Shown: positions 17,934 to 27,276, counted from the first letter of the stretch. The stretch: DNA of 64,000 bases from Elusimicrobiota bacterium (GCA_031274365.1 JAISQF010000008.1:1-64000); one strand, 5' to 3'. Notes: generated by a model not told the origin, from the letters alone. A program made the numbers and translations.

Positions 17934-19193
17934 TTATTGTCTTACCGCTCCGTTTCCTCTAACAATATATTTTGTCGTCGTCAATTCTTTTATTCCCATA
18001 GCGCCGCGCGCATGAAGTTTCTGCGTTGAAATGCCTATTTCCCCTCCCAAACCAAAAACACCGCCGTCGTGTAATCTTGTAGAAGCGTTCACCATTACGG
18101 CCGCCGAATCAACTTCAGCCAAAAATCTATCAGCCGCAATTTGATCTTGGCAGACAATAGCGTCCGTATGTTTAGAGCCGTATTTATTGATATGATTTAT
18201 GGCGTCGGAAAGCGATTCGACAACTTTTATGGAGATAATCAAATCATGATATTCGCTGCTCCAATCCTCTTCAACGGCTTCCTCAATTTTTATTTGCGGA
18301 ACAAAATTTCTCGTAATTTCATCGCCTTTGATTATAACGCCTCTCTCTGCAAAATCATTGCAAATAACCGGCAAAAAATCTTTGGCAATGTCTTTATCAA
18401 CGAGTAAAGTTTCAATAGCATTACATACGCCCGGTCTTTGACATTTGGAATTTATCGCTATTTTTCTTGCCATTTCAATATCCGCGCTTTTATCTATATA
18501 AAGATGACACAATCCTTTGCCGTGAGATAATACGGGAATAAGAGAATTTTTGCGGATGAAATTAACAAGCTCATTGCTTCCGCGCGGAATAATCAAATCT
18601 ATCAACTCGTCAAATTTCAACAATTCATTTATCGCTTCTCTGTCAGTCGTATCTATAAATTGAATAGCGCCTTTTGGCAGCCCCGCTTTTAAGCCGGCTT
18701 CATAAATTATTCTTATTAAATTTTTATTTGAATTCATCGCTTCGGAACCGCCTTTTAATATCACGGCGTTTCCAGACTTCAAACATAGAGAAGCCGCGTC
18801 CACGCTGACATTCGGGCGCGCTTCGTAAATCATAGCTATAACGCCTACAGGAACTCTGATTTTTTGGACTTTAATATCTGCCGACGGAGAAAGCTCATCC
18901 GCTTGAGAGCCTATTGGATCTTCGATAGAAATCAATTTTTCAAGACCCTCTATCATATTGTCTATGCGCTCGTCGGTCAATAAAAGTCTGTCGATTAAAG
19001 ACGGTAAAACTTTTGATTCTTTTGCCGCTTCAATATCTATTTCATTATAAAACAAAATTTCTTTTTTATTTTGTTTAAGAGCCTGAGCCATTGCGGACAA
19101 AATATTATTTTTTGCCTGCGCGCTTAAAAGAGCAAGCTGGCGCGACGCCTTTTTTGCTTCCAAAACTTTGTTCAAAATTAGATTTTTATCCAT
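17934..19193 (-). CDS. proA: Gamma-glutamyl phosphate reductase
   Basis: NADPH-dependent reductase making glutamate semialdehyde in proline synthesis. 419 residues, normal length. Seen: IYEARPNVSVDAASLCLKSG, RGSNELVNFI, HGKGLCHLYID, the catalytic cysteine in SKCQRPGVCNAIETLL, and GLGGEIGISTQKLHARG. A GGAG lies six bases before the start. proB is not adjacent in this window. Confidence 0.96.
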   Translation of the reverse strand: MDKNLILNKVLEAKKASRQLALLSAQAKNNILSAMAQALKQNKKEILFYNEIDIEAAKESKVLPSLIDRLLLTDERIDNMIEGLEKLISIEDPIGSQADELSPSADIKVQKIRVPVGVIAMIYEARPNVSVDAASLCLKSGNAVILKGGSEAMNSNKNLIRIIYEAGLKAGLPKGAIQFIDTTDREAINELLKFDELIDLIIPRGSNELVNFIRKNSLIPVLSHGKGLCHLYIDKSADIEMARKIAINSKCQRPGVCNAIETLLVDKDIAKDFLPVICNDFAERGVIIKGDEITRNFVPQIKIEEAVEEDWSSEYHDLIISIKVVESLSDAINHINKYGSKHTDAIVCQDQIAADRFLAEVDSAAVMVNASTRLHDGGVFGLGGEIGISTQKLHARGAMGIKELTTTKYIVRGNGAVRQ

Positions 19194-19290
19194 ATTTTAC
19201 TCCATAAAAGTCTCGGGAAGTTTCTTACTCCGCGCGAGATAATTTTGCTTTTATTGCGATATTACAAAAATCTCCGTTTCTATACAATGT

Positions 19291-21339
19291 TTATTTGCGC
19301 ATTCGCAAATTGGATTTTTTATTTTTAATTAAAACAGACGGGGACGGAGATTTGAAAGATTTTAATTCCGCTATCTTATCTCTTAAAACGGCTGCCGTTT
19401 CAAAATCTAAAATATCAGCCGCGTCTTTCATCTCTTTTTCAAGATCTGAAATTTTAGAATCAATATTTTTTGGAGTTATTTTGAAATCCTCTATGTCTTC
19501 GTCTAAAAATTGAGCCGCTCCCCGCTTGCGGGAAAGATTTTGAAATTCGTCAAGCTCGGCAACCGCTTTTATTATCGACTTGGGTTTTATATTATTTTTT
19601 TCATTATACTCAATCTGTTTTTGCCGTCTGCGATTCATTTCGCTTAAAGCTCTCTGCATAGAGCCGGTCATATTATCAGCATAAAAAACCACTCTCCCGT
19701 CGATATTTCTTGCGGCTCGTCCACAAATTTGTATAAGCGTGGGCTCTGATCGCAGAAATCCTTCTTTGTCCGCGTCAAGCACAGCCACTAAAGAAACTTC
19801 CGGCAAGTCAAGTCCTTCCCTTAAAAGATTTATTCCAACCAAAACGTCAAATTCGCCAAGCCTCAAATTTTTCAAAATTTCTATTCTCGTAAGAGTGTCA
19901 ATGCCAGAATGCAGATATTCAACCCTAAACTCTTTTTCTTTCAAATACGCCGCCAAATCCTCAGACATTCTTTTTGTAAGAGTCGTAACTAAAGTTCTTT
20001 GTTTTCGCGCTATTGTCTTTTTAATTTCTTCCATCAAATCGGAAATTTGTCCCTCTATAGGACGAATTACAACTTCGGGATCAATAAGTCCCGTCGGGCG
20101 AATAATCAAATCTACGATTCTGTTTCCAGTTTTTTCAAGTTCGTATTTGCCTGGCGTAGCCGAAACCATCATTGATTTTTTCATCAATTTCTCAAATTCG
20201 GGAAATCTCAAAGGCCTATTGTCCAAAGCGGAGGGAAGTCTAAAACCGAAATCTATAAGCGTTTGTTTTCTGCTCCTGTCGCCCTCATACATACCGCGTA
20301 TTTGAGGTATTGAAATATGCGACTCGTCGGCAATTAAAAGAAAGTCGCCGTTTTGATAAAAATAATCTATTAAAGTGCAAGGTCTTACGCCCGGCGGATT
20401 TCCCAGCAAATGACGGGAATAATTTTCAACGCCTTTACATATACCGGTCTCGCGCAACATTTCCATATCATATAATGTCCTCTGTTTAAGTCTCTGAGCT
20501 TCAAGAAGTTTTCCCTGCGATTCTAAAACCGCTAATGTCTCTTTTAATTCGTCATTTATGCTAATTAAAGCCGCCGATAATTTATCGCCGCTTGTTACAA
20601 ATAATTTTGCAGGATAAATATAAATTTTATCTTTTGTGCCGATAATATTTCCCGTTAAAGGATTAAACTCTTTTATACTCTCGACGCAATCTCCGAAAAA
20701 TTCCACCCTTATGGCAGTCTCAAGATAAGCGGGAAAAATTTCAACGGTATCTCCTTTGGCTCTAAAACGTCCGCGTATAAATTCAACGTCATTTCTTTCA
20801 TATTGGCTTGCTATCAATTCCAACAATAAAGCGTCGCGGGATTTTTCTTTTTCGACGGAAATTTCTATACATCTATTTTTATATTCCTGAGGGGAGCCGA
20901 TATTATAAATACAAGAAACGGACGCCACCACTATGACGTCTTTTCGCTCAAGCATAGACGTCGTGGCTTTTAAGCGCAGTCTATCTATATGATCGTTGAT
21001 TGAAGAATCTTTTTCTATATATGTGTCGCTTGAGGGAATATAAGCCTCGGGTTGATAATAATCATAATAGGAAATAAAATATTCGACAGCATTATTTGGG
21101 AAGAAAGCTTTAAACTCGGCATACGTTTGAGCGGCAAGAATTTTATTTGGCGAAATTATGAGCGTCGGCAATTGCAACCTTTCGATGACATTAGCCATAA
21201 CAAAAGTTTTTCCCGATCCAGTAACGCCGAGCAAAACTTGAGAATCGACACCGTTTTGATACGAGCGGCATAATTCGTCTATGGCTTGAGGCTGATCTCC
21301 CGACGGCTTAAATTTTGAAATTAATTTGAATTCTGACAT
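19291..21339 (-). CDS. uvrB: UvrABC system protein B
   Basis: Damage-verifying helicase of nucleotide excision repair. 682 residues from ATG 21339 (MSEFKLI), supported by AGGAG four bases upstream; the longer frame to 21384 runs into the structured leader. Walker A GVTGSGKT, the beta-hairpin region YFISYYDYYQPEAYIPSSDT, helicase motif V/VI region LVGINLLREGLDLPEV and QICGRAARN, and a C-terminal UVR motif (ISDLEKEMKDAADILDFETA) that binds UvrC. Confidence 0.97.
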   Translation of the reverse strand: MSEFKLISKFKPSGDQPQAIDELCRSYQNGVDSQVLLGVTGSGKTFVMANVIERLQLPTLIISPNKILAAQTYAEFKAFFPNNAVEYFISYYDYYQPEAYIPSSDTYIEKDSSINDHIDRLRLKATTSMLERKDVIVVASVSCIYNIGSPQEYKNRCIEISVEKEKSRDALLLELIASQYERNDVEFIRGRFRAKGDTVEIFPAYLETAIRVEFFGDCVESIKEFNPLTGNIIGTKDKIYIYPAKLFVTSGDKLSAALISINDELKETLAVLESQGKLLEAQRLKQRTLYDMEMLRETGICKGVENYSRHLLGNPPGVRPCTLIDYFYQNGDFLLIADESHISIPQIRGMYEGDRSRKQTLIDFGFRLPSALDNRPLRFPEFEKLMKKSMMVSATPGKYELEKTGNRIVDLIIRPTGLIDPEVVIRPIEGQISDLMEEIKKTIARKQRTLVTTLTKRMSEDLAAYLKEKEFRVEYLHSGIDTLTRIEILKNLRLGEFDVLVGINLLREGLDLPEVSLVAVLDADKEGFLRSEPTLIQICGRAARNIDGRVVFYADNMTGSMQRALSEMNRRRQKQIEYNEKNNIKPKSIIKAVAELDEFQNLSRKRGAAQFLDEDIEDFKITPKNIDSKISDLEKEMKDAADILDFETAAVLRDKIAELKSFKSPSPSVLIKNKKSNLRMRK

Positions 21340-21414
21340 TTCTCTCCTCTCATGGCTTGGCTTTGCCGAATAGAAAAAACACAAATAAAAAACAGATTAA
21401 AGAATATTGATGTG

Positions 21415-21524
21415 AACCCGGCAGCCCTGAGGGCTGGGTTTTCATAACCGCAGGTCAACGCCCTGCGTAAAGCACCCAGCCTCTTTCTGCCTGAAAGGCA
21501 GGACTAAAAGACAACGGACGCGTC
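21415..21524. other. GC-rich structured intergenic element upstream of uvrB
   Basis: Between the RND permease and uvrB. Contains hairpin 1 at 21415-21440 (CAGCCC-TGA-GGGCTG plus outer AACC/GGTT), hairpin 2 at 21449-21467 (CGCAGG/CCTGCG), hairpin 3 at 21487-21501 (CTGCCT-GAA-AGGCAG) and a GACGCGTC palindrome at 21517-21524. The arm at 21432-21439 (GGCTGGGT) is also fully complementary to 21474-21481 (ACCCAGCC), so hairpin 1 and a longer stem enclosing hairpin 2 exclude each other. It is clearly more GC-rich than its surroundings. It may be a leader RNA of uvrB or a small repetitive element. Confidence 0.55.
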
Positions 21525-21543
21525 AACGCTTTTTACGCCAAAT

Positions 21544-24500
21544 TTACAACTTCATTTTTTTAAGTTCTTCCTCAGTATAATCCACCATTCTCTTTTCGCT
21601 TACCAGCAAAAGCCGTCTGAGAAAATGCCTAAAAGTATCAAGATATTCAAAAATAGCCGGCACGACTATCAAGGTCAAAATCGTCGAGCTTATAACCCCG
21701 CCTATGACGACAATCCCCATACCTTTTCTAAACTGCCCGACTTCAGTAAGCCCCAGAGCCGTCGGTAACATACCCGCTATCAAAGCAAAAGAAGTCATAA
21801 GAATTGGACGCAGTCTTGTCTCTCCCGCTTTTACCAAAGCATCGCTTATTTCCATTCCGCCTCTGATTTTTTGCTGCGCATAGTCTATAAGCAAAATAGA
21901 ATTTTTCGCAACTATTCCTAAAAGCATCACAAAACCTATCATCGTAAAAATATCTAAAGGCTGATTGGTTATTATCAAAGCCGCCACGCCGCCTATCATT
22001 GCAAAAGGCAGAGCGGTCATAATCGTAAAAGGCGTAATGATTGACTCGTATAAACTTGCCAGCACAAGAAAGATAAAAAGCAGCGCCATCAAGACCGCAG
22101 TTACGACGGCAGCCTGCATTTCTTGCATGCTTTCAACATCTCCCGATAAAACCAAATTGATGTCTTTCCAGACTTCGGCATTTTCAGGCTTATTTTTTTC
22201 CTCCTGAAATATTTTTATCGCGGCTTCTCTAACGGGTCCCACATAACCGCCCTCTTCGAGATTTCCCTCTATAGAAATAAAGCGCACTTTGTCTTTTCTA
22301 TAAATCGCCGTCGGTCCCACCCCCTCCACAACTTTAGCGACATTGCTTATGCGAATAGGTCTGCCGTTAGCGTTATAAACGAAAGTATTATTTAGATCGT
22401 TGATAATGTCTTTTTGAGATTGAGGAAAATGAACTCTGATATCGTATTCATTCCCGTGCTCTCTATACTTGCCGGCCAAAACGCCGTCAATCATCGCCCT
22501 GATTTCCTTTCCGGCATCGACAGAATTTACGTCCGTCATTTCCATTTTCATTTTATCGATACGAATTTGAGTTTCAGGTTTTCCGAGCGTGAAATTAGAA
22601 TGAATATCAACAAAATAAGGAATCTCTTTATAGCGCTCCATAAGAGTCTGGGCGGCTTTGTATAAAACGTCGATGTTTCCGTCGGCTCCGGTAAGCTCGA
22701 TTGTCACCGCTGAATCCGCTCCCATGCCGGCGCCAGCTTTGATGGCAAAATCAATTTTATCCCCGAACTTTTCAACGAGTTCCCTTCTGACTTTATCTCT
22801 CATTTGGGCTGTGGAAACTCTCCTCTGTTTTTCAGGGACAAGCGTCACATCAAAAGACGCTTCATTTGACGCCCCGCCAAAAACTCCCGAACCGCCCACT
22901 TGCGTTGAAATTTTTTCCACGACTCCCTGCCCCATAATAATGTCTTCTATTTCTTTTGAGAATATGTCCATTTGAGACAGAGAAACGCCGGGATCGGCAG
23001 TCGCATTAACCGTAAATTCTCCGCTGTCGGCATTAGGCATAAACGAGACTTTGACAAATTTTACTCCCGCAAAAAGCGTTAAGGCAAGAATGCCGATCGA
23101 CCCAAGCACAACGCCGATTCTTAACTTATTTGAGACGACAATTTTCCTCATAACAGAGTCGTAAAATTTCAAAACGGCTCCAAAAACTTTTTCAAACCAA
23201 TCCACAGTCAAAGATCTAAAAACTTTAGAAATGACTTTTACGGCATTGCGCACCTTGCCGGTTTTTTTAGCATCGGCGGCAGATTTTGCATGCGTTGGAA
23301 TTATATAAGCCGAAAGCATAGGGGCTATTGTCAAAGCGTCTAAAATAGAAATAACCATTGCAAAAACAACCGTCAGCCCAAATTCCTTAAAAAACTGACC
23401 CATCATTCCGCTCAAAAAAGCGACCGGCGTGAATACCGCTATCACGGCGGCAGTCGTGGCAATTACAGCCATCGTCACTTCATGCGTTCCGTCGATGGAA
23501 GCCTGAATCGGATCTTTGCCTTTTTCATAATGTCTAAAAATATTTTCTCGGACCACTATGGCGTCGTCTATCAGCAGCCCCACCGCCAGAGATAAAGACA
23601 TCAAAGACAAAACGTTTATGCTAAAACCGCACAAATACATAAGCAAAAATGCTCCGATTAAACTGTTTGGCAAAGCCAAAGCCGTAATAAAAGTAGAGCG
23701 CCAGCTGCCAAGGAAAAAATAAACCACTATCACGGCAAGAAAAATTCCTTCAAAAATTGTGCTGATAACGTCGGCGACATTTTTTCTCACCTCGTCCGCT
23801 CCGTCAAAAATCAAAGACAACTGCGGCGAGCCGGGATAAGACGCGTATTTTTTGTTTAAGTCGTTCATTCTCTTTAAGAGGTCGTCTGAAATTGTGACAT
23901 CGTTTGATTTTGCCTGCTTAAAAGCCATTATCATAAGAGACGGTTCGGATACGACCAAGTCCCCTTCTTTTTTAGTCACGCGTCCGATAGAATCGGTTTT
24001 TTTTCTCGTCTCAACGACAGTTGCGACGTCTTTAACTCTGACGGGAATGTCGTTACCTGCAAAATTTACTGTCACTTCCTCTATTTGAGCAAGATTTGCA
24101 AATTCGCCGATTGTTCTATAAGTCATTTCATTGAGGTTTCTATCGATTGTGCCGGCTGGAATATTTAGATTGTTCAAAGAAATTTTTCCGGCAATACCCG
24201 TAAGAGTCAACTGATAGTCTCTCATTTTTCTTTTATCCACATTTACATGAATTTCTCTTTCAGTCCCGCCGATAATTCTGACCTGAGACACGCCGTCAAC
24301 TTGAGCAATATCGTTGACTATTGTGGCGTCGGCAAAATCATAAATGTCCTCGGCCGGCATATTTGCTTTTAAGCTAAAACCCATCAAAGGCATAGAGTTC
24401 ATATCCATTTTCATAACCATCGGAGTTTCAATCTCGTCGGGCAAAGACATAACCGTCACGCTCATTTTATCGCGCACTTCTTGAGCGGCCACCTCGACAT

Positions 24501-24798
24501 CTTTTGAAAGTTCAAACTCGCAAAAAACTATCGACGAATTATCTTGGCTAATCGACTGAATGTGTTTTACTCCCGCTACTCCGCTCAAAGCATCCTCTAT
24601 CGGTTTTGAAACTTGCTGCTCAATTTCTTGAGCGCCCGCGCCTTCGTATGTGGTCATTACCAAAACGTATGGTATTTCCACGTCGGGCATCATACGAACG
24701 TTCATCTGCTTATACGCGGTCATTCCTAATACTAAAACTATAATTAAAATAGATATTATAAACGTGGGTCTCTTTATCGATAATGTCCCTAAACTCAT
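21544..24798 (-). CDS. RND efflux transporter permease (HAE1/AcrB type)
   Basis: Proton-driven inner-membrane pump of tripartite efflux systems. 1084 residues with the duplicated RND layout: twelve membrane helices and two large periplasmic loops. N-terminus MSLGTLSIKRPTFIISILII and the acidic pair in helix 4 (VGLLIDDAIVVREN) are typical of the hydrophobe/amphiphile efflux family. Start overlaps the tolC stop by 4 bp. No membrane-fusion (adaptor) gene is found beside it, so one must be supplied from elsewhere. Substrate unknown. Confidence 0.95.
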   Translation of the reverse strand: MSLGTLSIKRPTFIISILIIVLVLGMTAYKQMNVRMMPDVEIPYVLVMTTYEGAGAQEIEQQVSKPIEDALSGVAGVKHIQSISQDNSSIVFCEFELSKDVEVAAQEVRDKMSVTVMSLPDEIETPMVMKMDMNSMPLMGFSLKANMPAEDIYDFADATIVNDIAQVDGVSQVRIIGGTEREIHVNVDKRKMRDYQLTLTGIAGKISLNNLNIPAGTIDRNLNEMTYRTIGEFANLAQIEEVTVNFAGNDIPVRVKDVATVVETRKKTDSIGRVTKKEGDLVVSEPSLMIMAFKQAKSNDVTISDDLLKRMNDLNKKYASYPGSPQLSLIFDGADEVRKNVADVISTIFEGIFLAVIVVYFFLGSWRSTFITALALPNSLIGAFLLMYLCGFSINVLSLMSLSLAVGLLIDDAIVVRENIFRHYEKGKDPIQASIDGTHEVTMAVIATTAAVIAVFTPVAFLSGMMGQFFKEFGLTVVFAMVISILDALTIAPMLSAYIIPTHAKSAADAKKTGKVRNAVKVISKVFRSLTVDWFEKVFGAVLKFYDSVMRKIVVSNKLRIGVVLGSIGILALTLFAGVKFVKVSFMPNADSGEFTVNATADPGVSLSQMDIFSKEIEDIIMGQGVVEKISTQVGGSGVFGGASNEASFDVTLVPEKQRRVSTAQMRDKVRRELVEKFGDKIDFAIKAGAGMGADSAVTIELTGADGNIDVLYKAAQTLMERYKEIPYFVDIHSNFTLGKPETQIRIDKMKMEMTDVNSVDAGKEIRAMIDGVLAGKYREHGNEYDIRVHFPQSQKDIINDLNNTFVYNANGRPIRISNVAKVVEGVGPTAIYRKDKVRFISIEGNLEEGGYVGPVREAAIKIFQEEKNKPENAEVWKDINLVLSGDVESMQEMQAAVVTAVLMALLFIFLVLASLYESIITPFTIMTALPFAMIGGVAALIITNQPLDIFTMIGFVMLLGIVAKNSILLIDYAQQKIRGGMEISDALVKAGETRLRPILMTSFALIAGMLPTALGLTEVGQFRKGMGIVVIGGVISSTILTLIVVPAIFEYLDTFRHFLRRLLLVSEKRMVDYTEEELKKMKL

Positions 24799-26222
24799 TT
24801 CACTTCCTCCATACCTTGTTGGTTATTATAAAGAATATTTGCTTTTTCGTAATCCATTATCACATTATATACGGCGCTAAGAACGAGAAGAATTGAAATG
24901 TCTAAACTTTCTTCGCTTTGAATAAGAATATTTGTAGTGGTTCTTCCTCTTTCTAAAAGTCTGCGGTTTTCATCAACGTATTGTTGCTGATAATTTTTAG
25001 CGGCGTCGGAAAGCTCATAATTTAACATATCCGTCTGCCACGAATCTACAAGATTAGCCCAATCCGTTTTTTCTTGCGAAATCGCCTGCTCGGCGGATTT
25101 TTTTGCGGCTATCGCCGTCTGCTTATAACTTTCATTTATTTTACTCCACCGCGAAAAATCCAAAGGAACAGTTAAAACTGCGCCGACAACATAAACCGGC
25201 TTATCGACTTTTTGCGCGTCGCTAAAATATTCTCCCGAACCGTTTGCCGTGTATTTTCCATTTAACACCACATCTATTCCCGAATTATTTATATTGGCTT
25301 TTTGATTATATTCTGCCGCCTTTGCATTTTCCATTGCGGCCAAAACGTCGGCTCTCGTTCTTTTTTTCTCTATTGTTTTCATATTTATATATTGCGTTGC
25401 GCTTTCTTCAAAATCAACGACGTCATATTGCGAAGAATTTTCATCCGCATTTATAAATTGATTAAAAGTTGTCTGCGCTTGTCTTTGACTGCTCTCGGCG
25501 ACTCTTAACGCAAGTTCGCCCGTTTTTTGCGTGGCTTGAGCTTGCAAAAGATCAGCTCTATCGCCAAGATCCAATTTATATCTTTTCTCATTCCAAGTTA
25601 AAAGCTGCTGATACCTATCGTAAGAAGCGAGTTTATACTCGGTATTGGCTTTTGCATAAGACAAATTCCAATAAGCCGCTCTTGCGCTTACAATAAATTG
25701 TTGTTTTTGATATTCAAGATTATACAGAGTCGCTTTGATTGAAGATTTTGCGGCTTCTATAGAATAGTATGAATATCCCCATATAAAATCTTTCCATAGG
25801 GATTGCTGCACCGAGACAAATGGCGCCAAAGTATTAACGTTTCTGTTTGGATCCGCAGCGTTTGAATTATACGAAGCCTCCGACCCGCTCCCGCCAACGC
25901 TGATATTTGTTCCGGTTATGAATTGTTTAGTTATGCCGAGATTATAACCGGTGGTATTAATTTTATCATACCCTTGAGAAAGTCCGCTGAAAGAATCTTG
26001 AGTATAATTTCCGCCTGCCGTTAAAGCAAAAGGAGTAATGCCTCTTTCAGTCTGAGCCAATTGATTTTTTGTAGCTTCTATTTGAGCGGAAATCGCATGC
26101 ATTTGAGGATTATTTTTTTCAACAATTTCCATATATTGTTCAATGGTTATAACTTCGCCAAAAACAAAAGCCGCGCAAAATAATATCAAACCTGCCCCGC
26201 CTAAAAATTTAATTCTTTTCAT
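24795..26222 (-). CDS. TolC-family outer-membrane efflux protein
   Basis: 475 residues, signal peptide about 1-22 ending in VFG, then the two-repeat alpha-barrel/beta-barrel pattern of outer-membrane efflux channels: ITIEQYMEIVEKNNPQMHAI, long heptad-like helices (ANTEYKLASYDRYQQLLTW), and periplasmic repeats. It should pair with the RND permease next to it. Part of its sequence (25093-25136) is nearly matched at the 3' end of rsfS. Confidence 0.92.
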   Translation of the reverse strand: MKRIKFLGGAGLILFCAAFVFGEVITIEQYMEIVEKNNPQMHAISAQIEATKNQLAQTERGITPFALTAGGNYTQDSFSGLSQGYDKINTTGYNLGITKQFITGTNISVGGSGSEASYNSNAADPNRNVNTLAPFVSVQQSLWKDFIWGYSYYSIEAAKSSIKATLYNLEYQKQQFIVSARAAYWNLSYAKANTEYKLASYDRYQQLLTWNEKRYKLDLGDRADLLQAQATQKTGELALRVAESSQRQAQTTFNQFINADENSSQYDVVDFEESATQYINMKTIEKKRTRADVLAAMENAKAAEYNQKANINNSGIDVVLNGKYTANGSGEYFSDAQKVDKPVYVVGAVLTVPLDFSRWSKINESYKQTAIAAKKSAEQAISQEKTDWANLVDSWQTDMLNYELSDAAKNYQQQYVDENRRLLERGRTTTNILIQSEESLDISILLVLSAVYNVIMDYEKANILYNNQQGMEEVK

Positions 26223-26304
26223 CTCTGCTTTTCCTCCTCATCATCTTTACGGTAAAAAACATCACTATGCACATCACGCTTAAAAACTTAATCCTGCTCA
26301 TCAT
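26209..26304 (-). CDS. 31-residue micro-ORF between tetR and tolC, one predicted membrane helix
   Basis: Begins ATGATG at 26304 with AAGGAGG seven bases upstream, its first ATG overlapping the tetR stop (ATGA), and ends TAA at 26209, 14 bases inside tolC. The peptide starts MMSRIKFLSVMCIVMFF and ends with a basic tail (KMMRRKSRDEKN): a basic N-terminus, a roughly 15-residue hydrophobic segment and a charged tail, as in small membrane regulators. The SD and the overlaps on both sides argue for translation. Function unknown; it may only couple translation of tetR and tolC, or it may be a small pump-associated protein like AcrZ (analogy of context only). Confidence 0.6.
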   Translation of the reverse strand: MMSRIKFLSVMCIVMFFTVKMMRRKSRDEKN

Positions 26305-26912
26305 CGCACTTCCTCCTTATTATTTTTAACAATAATTCTATTTATTACAAATTCCAACATATTATAAATTTTGATATAAAATTCTTCAGGCTCGCTTTCA
26401 AGAATTATTTGCGCATACGAATGCAAAGTTCCTATTAAAATTGAAAATATTTGCATATTATCCAAATCAGTGCAAAAAGTTTCGTCTTTTCTGCACTCGT
26501 CAATCATTGCGGAAAAGAGGTCTTGCCATCTTTTTTTGAATTTTTTTGATAAGTTGAAATAGAAATCGTCTGAAAGGTCTATATTCTTTAATACATTATC
26601 AAGGGCAAATTTATTTTCTTTCATTTCTCTCATAAGCATAAGTAGAACTTTCTTTATTCTCTCAACGGAATTCAAATCCGAATTATTTCTAATAATCTCT
26701 TCAATATATCTTTGCCCATCGTCCGCTAAACTTTGAACAATAATTTGAATGAAATTTCTCTTGTTTTTGAAATAATACGAAAACATTCCCAAATTGATGC
26801 CCGCTTCCTCGCACATAAAACGTATAGAGATAAGACCTATTCCTTTTTCAAGGATAGTTTTCCTACCTAAATCAATCAATTGCTTATCGATATTTTGAGA
26901 TGTTCTTGTCAT
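26301..26912 (-). CDS. TetR-family transcriptional regulator
   Basis: 203 residues. The N-terminal helix-turn-helix reads LIDLGRKTILEKGIGLISIRFMCEEAGINLGMFSYYFKNKRNFIQ, shown here in overlapping parts: ILEKGIGLISIRFMCEEAGI and NLGMFSYYFKNKRNF. A helical ligand-binding domain follows. As first gene of the efflux operon it is probably the local repressor, released by a pump substrate. Its predicted promoter would start the mRNA within a few bases of the ATG, and no Shine-Dalgarno is visible, so it may be leaderless. Confidence 0.9.
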   Translation of the reverse strand: MTRTSQNIDKQLIDLGRKTILEKGIGLISIRFMCEEAGINLGMFSYYFKNKRNFIQIIVQSLADDGQRYIEEIIRNNSDLNSVERIKKVLLMLMREMKENKFALDNVLKNIDLSDDFYFNLSKKFKKRWQDLFSAMIDECRKDETFCTDLDNMQIFSILIGTLHSYAQIILESEPEEFYIKIYNMLEFVINRIIVKNNKEEVR

Positions 26913-26922
26913 AATGTTGCAA

Positions 26923-26951
26923 GTTATACAATCTTATAATAATTTTGTCAA
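26923..26951 (-). promoter_or_regulatory. Promoter of the tetR-efflux operon
   Basis: TTGACA (26946-26951), 17-bp spacer, TATAAC (26923-26928), pointing left into tetR. The expected start site falls about four bases before the tetR ATG. Confidence 0.7.
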
Positions 26952-26964
26952 GTCAAACTTATTT

Positions 26965-26984
26965 ATACTATCGTATAATAGTAT
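26965..26984. promoter_or_regulatory. Candidate TetR operator palindrome
   Basis: ATACTAT-CGTATA-ATAGTAT: two perfect 7-bp arms, 16 of 20 bases symmetric, centred 24 bp upstream of the -35 of tetR. Size and position fit a TetR-dimer operator, though most TetR operators overlap the promoter itself. The 364-bp gene-free stretch from 26913 to 27276 holds this palindrome, the promoter, and the terminator at 27131-27170. Confidence 0.45.
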
Positions 26985-27130
26985 TTTACAGGAGATGAAA
27001 AATCATAGTATTTATGATACATATATTCTTGGATATATACTTATAAGCGTTTATAAAAAAGGTTATTGTGCGGATATACAGGCGGGAATAAAAGAGGTAT
27101 GTTATAATAGTGTATAATAAAAAATAAAAA

Positions 27131-27170
27131 TTCCCCGCAATTATGACTATAGACTTGTCATTGCGGGGAA
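27131..27170 (-). terminator. Terminator after the lipoprotein gene
   Basis: Perfect 10-bp arms TTCCCCGCAA (27131-27140) and TTGCGGGGAA (27161-27170) with a 20-nt loop that can itself pair (TGAC/GTCA). On the leftward transcript it is followed by TTTTTATTTT (27130-27121), so it serves the gene at 27277-27642. Confidence 0.75.
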
Positions 27171-27276
27171 AAGTTAAAAAATAAATTATTTTTAGAAATG
27201 TTTAACAAAACAAATAAGAAATACAATTACAAAAATATTAAAACATTTTAATAGGACTGCTTCTTATGCTCTGTTT

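Noticed and set aside
21415..21440. Hairpin 1 read as a plus-strand terminator (followed by TTTT)
   Set aside because: No plus-strand gene ends there; the T-run is short, and pairing with the rest of the element explains it better.
26995..27117. Plus-strand ORF of 40 codons (MKNHSIYDTYILGYI...), within a longer open frame from 26914
   Set aside because: AGGAG touches the ATG with no spacing, it is the only plus-strand candidate in the window, and it overlaps the tetR promoter and palindrome region. No family is recognisable.
27131..27170. Inverted repeat considered as a transposon end or att site
   Set aside because: Arms, loop and T-rich flank fit a terminator for the adjacent lipoprotein gene, and no transposase or matching copy is present.
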